Shown piece by piece: positions 9,104 through 18,010 of a stretch of DNA of 64,000 nt; the first letter of the stretch is position 1, and the number at the start of each line of letters is the position of its first letter. Source of the DNA: UBA5239 sp040391785. GTDB taxonomy: Bacteria > Verrucomicrobiota > Lentisphaeria > Victivallales > Victivallaceae. The stretch spans positions 37,669 through 101,668 of the forward strand of contig JBEBXH010000012.1 in assembly GCA_040391785.1 (NCBI GenBank). The letters run 5' to 3'. The notes under the pieces are model-generated. The model saw only the letters and a program-made list of their open reading frames with translations, ran no database searches and was not told the DNA's origin. A program made the translations under genes and the position numbers.

Positions 9104-9712
9104 ATGAAATCAATATTCACATTTGGATTCGCCATCGCAATCGCGCTGTCAGCTGCCGGCTGCGGCCACCGCAATTATAATTATATGAGAGTCGACCTGA
9201 GCCCCGACTATAAATTGAAGATGTCGGACGAACGGGATAATTCCCTTTATAGCAACCGGAACGAGCTGCTCTCGTATCACTTTTTCCGGACTCTGGAAGT
9301 AGCGGACATCGACTCCACTTACAAGAATCTCGAACAACTGATTGTCGACAACAAGGGATACTACCTGAATATCGCGGACAACTGCTTTGAATTCACGGTC
9401 CCGGTCGAATCGGTGGAATCCGTGGTCGCCGCAGTGGAAAAACTCGGCAAAACGACCGACAGCCGCCTGGTCAGCGAGGACATCACCCGCGAGTACCGCT
9501 ACAGCGCCGACCGGTTGCAGGAAGCAAACGAGCAACTGCAGAGAATGAAGGCCATGATCCGCAAAAACCGCAAACTGATGCGCCGCACCCGCGTCATTGA
9601 TACCGTCAACGACCTGCAGCAACGCCTGGCTTCTATCACCGCCGACTACATGATCACGAGCAATAAGCTGTATTATGCTAAAGTTTCCGTGACACTGAAA
9701 CAGCCGGAGTGA
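9104..9712 (+). CDS. DUF4349-like lipoprotein
   Basis: The 202-residue product has a signal ending in SAAGC (lipobox) and the same plan as its neighbours: YHFFRTLEVADIDSTYKN, AVEKLGKTTDSRLVSEDITR, a coiled coil with basic patches (MKAMIRKNRKLMRRTR), and the end strand YYAKVSVTLKQPE. GGGAG precedes the ATG. It lies 22 bases after one paralog and directly before another, so these genes arose by tandem duplication followed by strong divergence. Confidence 0.78.
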   Translation: MKSIFTFGFAIAIALSAAGCGHRNYNYMRVDLSPDYKLKMSDERDNSLYSNRNELLSYHFFRTLEVADIDSTYKNLEQLIVDNKGYYLNIADNCFEFTVPVESVESVVAAVEKLGKTTDSRLVSEDITREYRYSADRLQEANEQLQRMKAMIRKNRKLMRRTRVIDTVNDLQQRLASITADYMITSNKLYYAKVSVTLKQPE

Positions 9713-9714
9713 CC

Positions 9715-10319
9715 ATGAAGTTTGCCTATTTATCCGCTGTACTGCTGGCCGCCTGGCTGATGGCAGGCTGTACGAATCACGTGACCACGCCCGAGCCTGC
9801 GCCCTATGTGCCGCTGGCGCTGCCGGCGATCGAAGAATCCTCGATGTTCGCGGCGGCCAACCGCAAAATCTCCTTCAAGGTGACCAAAACCATCGAGACC
9901 AATAACCTCAAGACGCTTTTTCGCAAAGCCTGCGATATCGTCACCAATTACGATGGCATGGTCAAACAGCATCAGAGTAACTTTCTGGAAATATCTCTGC
10001 CGGTGGCAAAAGCCGAACAAGCCCTGGCCGAGATCGATCAGCTCGGCAAAGTCACCCAGTCGGATTTCATGGCGCACAATTTCACCGAACTGATGAATTC
10101 GTTTGATATCCGGCTGGCCGACCTGACCAATCAGCGGATCCGGCTGATCAAATTGTGGAACCAGGCCGGAAGCATCGAGGACCTCATGCGGATCGAACGC
10201 GAAATGGGAGCCAACTCCACCGATTATGCCCGCATGATGACCAACATGCGCGAAACCTACGACAAAATAACCAATGTCTCGCTGACGATCAACATGGTAC
10301 AAGCCGAACAGGAGCAAAA

Positions 10320-10323
<4 letters not shown>
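9715..10323 (+). CDS. DUF4349-like lipoprotein, last copy of array
   Basis: The 202-residue product begins MKFAYLSAVLLAAWLMAGCT, lipobox MAGC. An in-frame GTG at 9709 overlaps the previous stop, but the ATG at 9715 has CGGAG five bases upstream and is preferred. It keeps the family markers IEIDQLGKVTQSDF-like (AEIDQLGKVTQSDFMAHNF) and a coiled coil (IRLIKLWNQAGSIEDLMRIE) that resembles the one in the 6051-7220 protein more than those of its nearest neighbours do. It overlaps the next gene by ATGA. Confidence 0.78.
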
Positions 10324-10736
<413 letters not shown>

Positions 10737-10823
10737 AAAAATCCCTGAATTTACAACTCATGAGCGGGAATTGTTATCTGGGTTCATAGGCAAATAACTC
10801 TGATTTTTTTCTGCAACCTGATA

Positions 10824-10851
10824 TTGGAATTCAGCGAATCGAGGTTATATT
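10824..10851 (+). promoter_or_regulatory. Possible promoter of the acetyltransferase gene
   Basis: TTGGAA (10824-10829) and TATATT (10846-10851) are 16 bases apart and 26 bases before the start codon. The boxes are near consensus, but there is no independent support. Confidence 0.4.
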
Positions 10852-10877
10852 CATGAGAAAATTCGGAGAATTGAATT

Positions 10878-11480
10878 ATGAATGTAAGAGAACGGATGAA
10901 AAGCGGCAAGCTGTATTTCTGCACCGACGCGGAACTTGCCAAAGAACAACTCGAATGCCTCGACAAACTGTATGACTTCAACCATTCGCGCCCGTCCGAT
11001 ATGAAGCGCCGGATGGAGATCCTGAAATCCATCCTGGCGGAAATGGGCGACAATGTCTATATCGAGCCGCCGCTGCACGCGAACTGGGGGCGCAACACCC
11101 ATGTCGGCAACAATGTTTATGCCAATTTCAATCTGACGCTGGTCGACGACACGGATATTTTCATTGGCGACAGCGTGATGTTCGGCCCGAATGTGGTTCT
11201 CGCCACGGCGGGGCATCCGGTGGATCCGGAGCTGCGCCGCAAAGTCGCGCAGTTCAACCTCCCGATCACCATCGGCAACAATGTCTGGATCGGCGCCGGC
11301 GCGCTGGTCATGCCGGGCATCACGATCGGCGATAATTCGATCATCGGCGCGGGCAGCGTCGTGACCAAAGATATTCCGCCAAACGTCGTGGCCGTGGGGA
11401 ATCCCTGCAAAGTCCTGCGCGAAATCGGCGAACGCGACAAAAAATTCTATTACAAGGACCTCGAAGTCGATCTCGACTGA
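10878..11480 (+). CDS. Sugar O-acetyltransferase, maltose/galactoside acetyltransferase type
   Basis: The 200-residue product is a left-handed beta-helix (hexapeptide) acyltransferase of the LacA/Maa group. It has the N-terminal Mac domain (MKSGKLYFCTDAEL to about residue 55), the active-site segment LATAGHPVDPELR with the catalytic His, and hexapeptide turns ITIGNNVWIGAGALVMPGI and NSIIGAGSVVTKDIP, ending in AVGNPCKVLREI. It would use acetyl-CoA to acetylate a sugar in the cytoplasm. It appears to be a single-gene unit. Confidence 0.92.
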   Translation: MNVRERMKSGKLYFCTDAELAKEQLECLDKLYDFNHSRPSDMKRRMEILKSILAEMGDNVYIEPPLHANWGRNTHVGNNVYANFNLTLVDDTDIFIGDSVMFGPNVVLATAGHPVDPELRRKVAQFNLPITIGNNVWIGAGALVMPGITIGDNSIIGAGSVVTKDIPPNVVAVGNPCKVLREIGERDKKFYYKDLEVDLD

Positions 11481-11507
11481 CCGGGGAGTTTTTTTTAACA
11501 CACTATC

Positions 11508-11536
11508 TTGTATTTGGAGCCGGGAACGTGTATTTT
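11508..11536 (+). promoter_or_regulatory. Possible promoter of the QueG-like gene
   Basis: TTGTAT (11508-11513) and TATTTT (11531-11536) are 17 bases apart, with TG just before the -10 box. Tentative. Confidence 0.35.
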
Positions 11537-11564
11537 ATGGCATGAAACAAGGTCAGGTGAGATT

Positions 11565-12365
11565 ATGATACAGCGCGATGATGTCAATGAAATTCTGCAG
11601 AAGTTGTATTTTATTACCGGAGCGGATGCGTTTTTCGATCCGCCGCTCATGAAGATTGCCGCCGCGGATGATCCGTTTTTCCTGAAATTCAAAGAGGTGA
11701 TCGGCGAATATCACTGGACACCGGAGGAAATCGTTCCCGGGGCAAAATCGGTGATCTGTTATTTCCTGCCGGCGCGTTTGGATGCGCGCGAAAGCAATCG
11801 CAGGGAAAACGAATTTCCGTCGCTGCTGTGGGCGCGGGTGCGTTCCTATGGGGAACTGGCCAACGAACAGATGCGTTATCAGCTGTGCCGCAACCTGGAA
11901 GGGCGCGGCTATGCGGCGGTGGCCCCGCATCTGCTGCAAATGAAGCAGGGGCTCGATATGGCGGCAATGGGGTTTTCGTCGCACTGGTCGGAGCGCCATG
12001 CGTCGTTTGTGGCCGGACTGGGTACGTTCGGGCTGTCGGCAAGTCTGATCTCCGAGCGCGGCTCTGCGGGGCGCTACGGCTCGGTGGTGACAACATTGGA
12101 GCTCCCGCCGGACGTGCGCCCATACGGTGACGATCCCTTCGCCTGGTGCAACCGCTGCGGCGCCTGTATCCGGCGCTGCCCCGCCAACGCCATCGGCAAA
12201 GAAATCGCCGACCGCGACAAACCCGCCTGCGCCATGTACGCCTACAAAAAGGTCGAGGAAAACCGCCTGGAACGTTACGGCTGGGATACTCTGACCCTTG
12301 GCTGCGGCCTCTGCCAGACCGGCGTCCCCTGCGAAGACAAAATTCCCCGTTCACGCCAGGATTAA
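11565..12365 (+). CDS. Epoxyqueuosine reductase-like iron-sulfur protein
   Basis: The 266-residue product has a QueG-like N-terminal part (PGAKSVICYFLPARLDARES, FVAGLGTFGLSASLISERGS) and ferredoxin-type cysteines CNRCGACIRRCP near residue 205, followed by CGLCQTGVPCE at the end. The second cluster is incomplete compared with classical 2[4Fe-4S] members. It is shorter than true QueG (about 350 residues), so a queuosine role is unproven; related proteins are generic corrinoid or iron-sulfur oxidoreductases. The start at 11565 is chosen for its AGGTGAG ribosome site. It converges on the acetolactate synthase gene. Confidence 0.75.
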   Translation: MIQRDDVNEILQKLYFITGADAFFDPPLMKIAAADDPFFLKFKEVIGEYHWTPEEIVPGAKSVICYFLPARLDARESNRRENEFPSLLWARVRSYGELANEQMRYQLCRNLEGRGYAAVAPHLLQMKQGLDMAAMGFSSHWSERHASFVAGLGTFGLSASLISERGSAGRYGSVVTTLELPPDVRPYGDDPFAWCNRCGACIRRCPANAIGKEIADRDKPACAMYAYKKVEENRLERYGWDTLTLGCGLCQTGVPCEDKIPRSRQD

Positions 12366-12392
12366 AGAGGAACTCCGCGTTCCCCACATCTA

Positions 12393-14105
12393 TTATGCCG
12401 AGGTAGGCAGAATCGCTTCTTTGCAGGATTTGCCGGCCGGAATCATCGGCAGCACGTGATCGCTGTACTCAATATGACAATCGAGCAGGAACGGGCCGGG
12501 GGTATCCAGCATTTCCCGGATCGCCTCTTCGAGTTCGCCGGGCGAGTACACGTCGCGTCCCGGAATTCCATAGGACGCGGCGATGCCGGTAAAACTTGGG
12601 CCGCTGCGGTGATTTTTCACCCGCAAATCGGTATTGCCACGACAACGGTTGAAAAAGCGGTCCTCCATCTGCGCCACCATCCCGAGATGCTGATTGTTGA
12701 GAATCACCATTTTCACGCCGATATCCTCGGCGGCAATCGTGCCAAGTTCCTGGATATTCATCTGGAAACTGCCGTCACCGTCGATGTTGATTATGGTCTC
12801 CTCCGGCAGCGCCAGTTTGGCCCCCATGGCGGCAGGCAGTCCGAACCCCATGGTACCGAGCCCGCCGGATGTGAGGAGCTGCCGCGGCCGCGAAAATCCG
12901 TAAAACTGCGCCGTCCACATCTGATGCTGTCCCACCCCGGTCACCACGGTCGCTTTGCCGCCGGTTTGCCGCGCAATGGCCTCGATGACTTCCTGAGCTT
13001 TCAACTCGTCATGCTCGCGGTGAAACGAAAACGGATACTGTTTTTTCCACGCCGCAATCTGCTGCAGCCATGCCGTGCGGTCCCGGTTCGCCGGACGCTG
13101 GTTCAGCATGGCCAGCACGGTTTTCACATCCGCCACTATTTCGATATCGGCATGGATATTTTTGTTGATCTCCGAGTTGTCGATGTCGACATGGATGATC
13201 TTGGCGCCGGGGGCGAAATGCGCCACGCTCCCGGTCGAGCGGTCGGAAAAACGGGCGCCCAGCGCCAGGATGAGATCGCTCTCGTGGACGGCAAAATTCG
13301 CGCTGCAGGAGCCATGCATCCCCATGAAGCGAAGCGCCAGCTCATGATGTTCCGGGAAGCACCCGATGCCCATCAGCGAAGTGGCCACCGGGATGCTGCA
13401 GGATTCGGCGAATTTCAGCAGTTCCTCCGCCGCGCCCGCGAGGATAATCCCGCCCCCGGCGATGATGCACGGGCGCTCCGCTGCCTGGATCGCCACCCAC
13501 ATGGCGCCGATTTTTTCCGCCAGGCCATTTTTCGGCGGCATATTGACAGACGCGGTTTCGGGTGCCGGGCGATATTCGATCCGCTTCATCAGGACATTGC
13601 GGGGCATGTCGATCCACACCGGGCCGGGCCTGCCCGACGACGCAATGCGGAACGCCTCGATCAGCGTCGGCGCGATCTCCTCGGTGGCGGTAAGCAAATA
13701 GCTGTGTTTGACCACCGGACGGCTCATGCCGATGATATCGACCTCCTGAAAGGCGTTCGACCCGATTTTGGCGGAATCCACCTGCCCGGTGAGGACGATC
13801 AACGGCACGGAATCGGCATAAGCGTCCGCCACCGCCGTCAGCAGATTGGTCGCGCCGGGCCCGCTGGTGGACATGCAGACGCCGACCCTGCCGGTAGCGC
13901 GGGCATAGCCCCCGGCGGCAAAAGCGCCGCCCTGTTCGTGACGGGGCAAAACCACCCGGATCGGCGACTCGATCAACGCCTGATGCATCTCAATCGAGGA
14001 CGCGCCGGGATAAGCGAAAATCAGTTCAATATTCAAAGCCTCAAGCGTCTTGACCGCGATTTCGGCACCGTTAAGCAAGTTGGAGCAGCAAGTATCGTTT
14101 TTCAT
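12393..14105 (-). CDS. ilvB: Acetolactate synthase large subunit
   Basis: This 570-residue ThDP enzyme condenses pyruvate in valine/leucine/isoleucine synthesis. Motifs in order: FAYPGASSIEMHQAL, the catalytic-Glu region PRHEQGGAFAAGGYARATG, SGPGATNL, the FAD-region LMGMGCFP-like segment (SLMGIGCFPEHHELALRFMG), and the ThDP/Mg site GDGSFQMNIQELGT followed by NNQHLGMVAQ. Length is normal. No small regulatory subunit (ilvN/ilvH) lies next to it, so that partner must be elsewhere or absent. A structured leader of about 235 bases precedes it. Confidence 0.94.
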   Translation of the reverse strand: MKNDTCCSNLLNGAEIAVKTLEALNIELIFAYPGASSIEMHQALIESPIRVVLPRHEQGGAFAAGGYARATGRVGVCMSTSGPGATNLLTAVADAYADSVPLIVLTGQVDSAKIGSNAFQEVDIIGMSRPVVKHSYLLTATEEIAPTLIEAFRIASSGRPGPVWIDMPRNVLMKRIEYRPAPETASVNMPPKNGLAEKIGAMWVAIQAAERPCIIAGGGIILAGAAEELLKFAESCSIPVATSLMGIGCFPEHHELALRFMGMHGSCSANFAVHESDLILALGARFSDRSTGSVAHFAPGAKIIHVDIDNSEINKNIHADIEIVADVKTVLAMLNQRPANRDRTAWLQQIAAWKKQYPFSFHREHDELKAQEVIEAIARQTGGKATVVTGVGQHQMWTAQFYGFSRPRQLLTSGGLGTMGFGLPAAMGAKLALPEETIINIDGDGSFQMNIQELGTIAAEDIGVKMVILNNQHLGMVAQMEDRFFNRCRGNTDLRVKNHRSGPSFTGIAASYGIPGRDVYSPGELEEAIREMLDTPGPFLLDCHIEYSDHVLPMIPAGKSCKEAILPTSA

Positions 14106-14340
14106 AAATTGACATCTTTCTTTTCATTGAAACCATAATGGGGGGCAATAACCTCTCCCGTGCTTCAACGGCAAAAAGAAAACGATTCCGGAAAAACGAG
14201 AGAGACTCTCTCAGGAGCGCGGACGGCATGAATCATCCGTCGCATTGTGGGTCCCGGCCGCATTACTGAGATATCATTGCGACCGGGCAAATAACGGCGA
14301 CAGTTTCAATAAATGAAAGATTGTAAACGCATTTTTTCAT
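14106..14340 (-). promoter_or_regulatory. Structured 5' leader of ilvB, possible attenuator
   Basis: The minus-strand transcript from about 14340 can form several hairpins before the ilvB ATG: pairing of 14253-14257 with 14283-14287 (CCCGG/CCGGG), GACGG(C)ATG/CATCCGTC at 14222-14241, and GAGAGA/TCTCTC at 14198-14212 followed by GTTTTT, which resembles an intrinsic terminator. A 32-codon ORF (14263 to 14165, minus) beginning MRPGPTMRR spans these hairpins. It is not rich in branched-chain codons, so a classic leader peptide is not established, and I recognise no known riboswitch. Confidence 0.45.
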
Positions 14341-14346
14341 ATTGTA

Positions 14347-14374
14347 AATATAGCATCAAAATCCATAATTGCAA
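14347..14374 (-). promoter_or_regulatory. Candidate ilvB promoter
   Basis: On the minus strand TTGCAA (14369-14374) and TATATT (14347-14352) are 16 bases apart, placing transcription start near 14340. The rest of 14375-14482, before the SGNH gene, shows no other clear element. Confidence 0.5.
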
Positions 14375-14482
14375 TATCTGTTACGGAAAAATGAATATGC
14401 GGACGGTGCCGTTGAGTTTGAATTATGATTCAGCAGTGATAAATTAATGATTGCATATGAGAATTCGATTTGGAGCAAAATT

Positions 14483-15142
14483 ATGAGCAGTTTAGATTTC
14501 GAGCAGATACCGGAGTTCGGCCCCGTCGCCAATCTGGGAATTCCGGGGCAGTCGACAGCGGAAATCTTCGCGTCGCAGGCGCAGAAAGCAGTGGACCTGA
14601 AGCCCGACCTGACGATTATTCTGGCCGGAACCAACGATATGCTGAATTCCTCCAAACTTTCGTCATTCGAGAAATACGAAAAGGACCTGCGCAAGCTGGT
14701 CGATACGATACTGGCCGGCGGCAGCAATGTCATGCTGCTCAACCTGCCGCCCTGCTCGGAAACGCTGCTTTTGACGCGGCACCGCCGGGAAGTCTTCGGC
14801 GATGATTCGCCGGGCGAACGCATCAAAAAGGCCAATGAAATCATCGCCCGGCTCGCCGCCGAAAAAGGCCTGCCGCTGGTTGACTTCAACAGTGCTTTTG
14901 ACCCGGATTCACTGGATGCAGCCACCTCATTTCTGCGCAACCCCGCCAACAGCCAGGTTGACGACGGCGTCCACCCGACCGCAGACGGTTATGCGGCACT
15001 GGCGCGATTGATCGCGGACAAAATCGCGGTCGACAACCTGCTTCATGCCAGAGTCGTTTGCGTGGGGGACAGCATCACGTTCGGGGCCGGTGTGCAGAAG
15101 GGGGAAAACTATCCGTTTCAGCTGGGTAAATTGCTTTATTAA
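14483..15142 (+). CDS. SGNH/GDSL hydrolase with circularly permuted motif order
   Basis: All SGNH-family blocks are present in this 219-residue protein, but in rotated order. Block II (NLGIPGQSTAEI, residues 17-28) comes first, then block III GTND (49-52), block V DDGVHP (160-165), and finally block I VVCVGDSITFGAG (191-203), which is normally at the N-terminus. The protein ends at QLGKLLY. The Ser, Gly, Asn, Asp and His of the active site are therefore all kept. The start at 14483 follows GGAG with 7-base spacing; an upstream in-frame ATG at 14447 would add 12 residues. There is no signal peptide, so it is likely cytoplasmic. The last 4 bases overlap the convergent GH106-like gene. Confidence 0.85.
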   Translation: MSSLDFEQIPEFGPVANLGIPGQSTAEIFASQAQKAVDLKPDLTIILAGTNDMLNSSKLSSFEKYEKDLRKLVDTILAGGSNVMLLNLPPCSETLLLTRHRREVFGDDSPGERIKKANEIIARLAAEKGLPLVDFNSAFDPDSLDAATSFLRNPANSQVDDGVHPTADGYAALARLIADKIAVDNLLHARVVCVGDSITFGAGVQKGENYPFQLGKLLY

Positions 15143-17685
15143 CGGGCGATCAGGTACAACGCGCTGCGGAGTCCGTCGAACTCGCCGCCGTTTTCCCAGA
15201 CGATCCGGAGTGTGTTGATGCCGGGGCGACAATACGAAGCGACTTCGCAGGTCAGGTTGAACACATCGTAAACGAACTCGCGTTTCAGTTTTTTCAGCTC
15301 GATTTCGCGGTCATTGATGAACATCCGGCACGGTCCGCTCAGCGTATCGCCCTCCAGAACAAGCGATAACGAATTGAATGAATCGAGCGTGAAGTCCGCG
15401 GCGAATTCCGCCCGCAGCGGATACTCCGATGGCCGCGGCGCGGTCTGGTCGAAAATCGGGCGCGGCTGCTTGACCATATGCCGCAATTCCGTCCCCGTCA
15501 GGTCGCGCAGCAGCGTAAACGGATGATCCTTGAAATTGCGATCACCGAGGGAGATATCCCAGCGGTGAAATTCAGCGACGCAATCGATGCCCGGCGGCGA
15601 GAAATCCCACTGCGGCTCCGTTTCAAACGGATATTCGCGGGGAACAAGATTTGTCGGCGGGCAGTACGGCGGCGCGGCAACCGGCTCCCGCCGGAACTCG
15701 ATGACCGCCGCGTCGAAGCCCCCGCAAACGCAGCTCATCGAAGTCATGTCTGCGTAAGTATCATGTTCCGCATCATACACATAAGCATACGGATACTGCT
15801 CATTGCGCCGCAGTTTCAGCGTTGCCGGTTCGGGGAAATTGTTGAAAATATAGATCAGGATACCGTCGGGCGTTTCCTTGACCAAGGTGTATTGTTCGCG
15901 CAAATTCTCCGCCTCCAGAACCGTGAGCCCGGCGCACTGCGGCAGGGATTCGCGATTCAGGATTCCGCACGCTTTCAACTCATTGACACGGGCCAGAATC
16001 GCCGGGTCGAGAAATCCGTTGGTTTCAGTCAGATGAATCACGGTATTGTATTGCTGGCAGCCGCAAACCAGCTTGCCGCCGCCGATCACCCCTTGCTTGA
16101 GCGAGGTTTCATCGACAATGTCAAACTGTACCTGACTCCGCAGCAGCTTCTGGACGATGTTGAACAGCTTTTCCCGGATGGCTTCGGCGGCGGTACGCTC
16201 CGCCGGGCACAGGCTCCGCATGGCGCTCAGCGGCAGCAGCACCCCGACATGGTTCAGCGAGCGCGCTTCGCCGAGCTTGCCGCCGACCCGCCGCGCATAC
16301 TGAGCGAAGTCCGGGAAACGGTCGAAGTCCTGCGACTGAAAGAAGAACGATTTCCCCGCATCGTATTTGCGGTAACCATCCACCGAATAGAAAAAGCCGT
16401 GCGGCACCAGAAAATTCACGCCGAGCGAAAACAGCCAGTTGGCGATTTTCTTCATACCGTCCGTATCGAAGTTGAACGGATTGCAGCCGAAGCATTCGCT
16501 GAGGACCTTTTTCCGGCCCTGCCGCAGCGCTGCGGACGACACCAGCTTGCCGCCGAGGTTCAGCGAGAAAAAATCGCCGTTGGGAATATGGCTGGTGATA
16601 TGGTCGAAGCCGGGCACGGCGAAATATTTCTGCAGGTCGCAAGTATCGACCATGGCCAGCGGGTCCTCCTCACTGATCAGGTGTCCGCACAAAGCAAGCG
16701 AATGTTCGCGGCACCAGGACTCCACGGTTTGGAAAAAATTGTGCTCGAAAAGATGATGCACCGTGGCCCAGTAATCCCGCCGTACCTTCCGCGCCTGCGC
16801 GGAACTCGAACGGAACAGGCTATGATAGCTGCCTGCCAACGCATAACCGTGCAGCTTCGCGAAGGTTTCTTCGAAGCGGCCGGTCCACGGCATGTCGCCG
16901 CCGGGGCTGGTTTCGTCGGTGAAAATACCGGGAATCACCTTGCCGAATTCATCGCCGCAGTATTCGCGGTATTTCTCATGGGTGGATTCCAGAAACAGCT
17001 TCACACAATCGGGGTTCAGATTGTCCGGCAGCAGGCCGTATTTTTCATCGGTCAGGACCGTTTCGGCGGTAGTGATGCAGACGCGGTATTCGGGGCCGGG
17101 CAGTTGGAGGTCGATATGCAGCCGGGGATTGAAGGTTTCGGCCCGGTAATGGTCATAAGTGATTTTGTCGCAAAGCTGGATATAATAGGCATTGTGCCAC
17201 GGCGACATGAAGTAGTCGGGGCGGATGATGCCGACATGCTCGGTGACATCTGTACACTCGATCACCGTGCCACCCGCATCACAGCGCAGCATGACGGCCT
17301 CCAGCAGCCTGCCGGTACCGGCATCCCCGGAAATCCGGTTATCCCCGCCGGGCAGAAATTCATAAAATTTCAACGATCGCGCCGCGTACTCCGGATGCTC
17401 GAAAAAGACCTTGCCGCCCGCGGCTCCCGATGGAAACGGGTCCTCGTCGTACAGCCAGGCCTTGAGCTCCTGCTTCCCGGCCTCGTCCACGATGACCCGG
17501 ACCATGTCGAACCACTCCTTCGAACCGTACGGCGTGCGGAGGCCGGCACGTGCGTGCATAAAGAAGCCGCCGGCGCCGCATTGTTTCATCAGTCTGATCT
17601 GACGGCGCAGCTCCGGCTCCTCCAACTTGTGGTTGAGGAACCAGAATGGCGCCGGCCGGTAATCGTTGTCTGTAAAATGACTCAT
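15139..17685 (-). CDS. GH106-like glycoside hydrolase (alpha-L-rhamnosidase-related)
   Basis: The 848-residue protein shows the N-terminal pattern of GH106-related hydrolases: APFWFLNHKLEEPELRRQI, then GGFFMHARAGLRTPYGSKEW and WLYDEDPFPSGAAGG. Later come IPGIFTDETSPGGDMPW, LCGHLISEEDPLAM and NFLVPHGFFYSVDGYRKYD, all typical positions for catalytic-domain acidic and His residues, and a C-terminal jelly-roll. No signal peptide is visible, so it would act in the cytoplasm on imported oligosaccharides. Release of L-rhamnose is inferred. It is divergent from a LacI regulator with shared operators, and its stop overlaps the SGNH gene. Confidence 0.8.
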   Translation of the reverse strand: MSHFTDNDYRPAPFWFLNHKLEEPELRRQIRLMKQCGAGGFFMHARAGLRTPYGSKEWFDMVRVIVDEAGKQELKAWLYDEDPFPSGAAGGKVFFEHPEYAARSLKFYEFLPGGDNRISGDAGTGRLLEAVMLRCDAGGTVIECTDVTEHVGIIRPDYFMSPWHNAYYIQLCDKITYDHYRAETFNPRLHIDLQLPGPEYRVCITTAETVLTDEKYGLLPDNLNPDCVKLFLESTHEKYREYCGDEFGKVIPGIFTDETSPGGDMPWTGRFEETFAKLHGYALAGSYHSLFRSSSAQARKVRRDYWATVHHLFEHNFFQTVESWCREHSLALCGHLISEEDPLAMVDTCDLQKYFAVPGFDHITSHIPNGDFFSLNLGGKLVSSAALRQGRKKVLSECFGCNPFNFDTDGMKKIANWLFSLGVNFLVPHGFFYSVDGYRKYDAGKSFFFQSQDFDRFPDFAQYARRVGGKLGEARSLNHVGVLLPLSAMRSLCPAERTAAEAIREKLFNIVQKLLRSQVQFDIVDETSLKQGVIGGGKLVCGCQQYNTVIHLTETNGFLDPAILARVNELKACGILNRESLPQCAGLTVLEAENLREQYTLVKETPDGILIYIFNNFPEPATLKLRRNEQYPYAYVYDAEHDTYADMTSMSCVCGGFDAAVIEFRREPVAAPPYCPPTNLVPREYPFETEPQWDFSPPGIDCVAEFHRWDISLGDRNFKDHPFTLLRDLTGTELRHMVKQPRPIFDQTAPRPSEYPLRAEFAADFTLDSFNSLSLVLEGDTLSGPCRMFINDREIELKKLKREFVYDVFNLTCEVASYCRPGINTLRIVWENGGEFDGLRSALYLIAR

Positions 17686-17701
17686 TATACCATTAAATTA
17701 C

Positions 17702-17746
17702 TGTAACTTGTTACATTAAATATATCCACTCCCCGGGCATTGTCAA
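17702..17746 (-). promoter_or_regulatory. Promoter plus LacI operator for the GH106-like gene
   Basis: On the minus strand TTGACA (17741-17746) and TATATT (17719-17724) are 16 bases apart. Immediately downstream, over the expected start point, is the palindrome TGTAAC-TT-GTTACA (17702-17715). A near-identical palindrome lies at the divergent lacI promoter, so both are probably bound by the 18011-18994 product. Confidence 0.8.
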
Positions 17747-17796
17747 TAGGTGAAGCGGAAAATCGGTGGAAAATATTTTTCGGAATCTTGGATTTT

Positions 17797-17882
17797 CATA
17801 GGACTTATAGGACTTATAGGAGGCGGCTTGTAAGCTCAAAAAATAGTTTCCTATTCGTCCTATTGGTCCTATGTGTCCTATT
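17797..17882. repeat. Inverted array of 9-bp repeats built on ATAGGAC
   Basis: The left arm (17797-17821) has three copies of a 9-base unit around ATAGGAC; the right arm (17849-17882) has four copies of its complement GTCCTAT. The arms can fold into a long imperfect hairpin with a 27-base loop. It lies in the divergent GH106/lacI spacer. The small minus-strand ORF here is only the repeat read as codons. Confidence 0.75.
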
Positions 17883-17939
17883 TCCCTTATCTTCCAAACC
17901 CGGGGATCAGATTTTTCGTCGAAAATCGCCATGGGGTAC

Positions 17940-17993
17940 TTGACAAAGCTGCAATCTACCTGTATAATTTATAACAAAATGCAACAAGTTACA
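17940..17993 (+). promoter_or_regulatory. Promoter plus operator of the lacI-type gene
   Basis: TTGACA (17940-17945) and TATAAT (17963-17968) are exactly 17 bases apart. The operator TGCAAC-AA-GTTACA (17980-17993) covers the start of the transcript and differs by one base from the palindrome at 17702-17715. This indicates autorepression together with control of the divergent gene. Confidence 0.85.
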
Positions 17994-18010
17994 GTAATCA
18001 GGCATATACG

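Noticed and set aside
14165..14263. 32-codon leader peptide of ilvB
   Set aside because: It has no clear ribosome site and no cluster of branched-chain codons, so I list it only as a possibility within the leader, not as a gene.
17797..17882. CRISPR-like repeats
   Set aside because: Units are only 9 bases, arranged as facing arms without unique spacers, and no cas genes are present.
17711..17943. Small ORFs in the GH106/lacI spacer
   Set aside because: Their repetitive translations (KSYKSY, IGHIGPIGRIG) come from the 9-bp repeat array, and they overlap both promoters.
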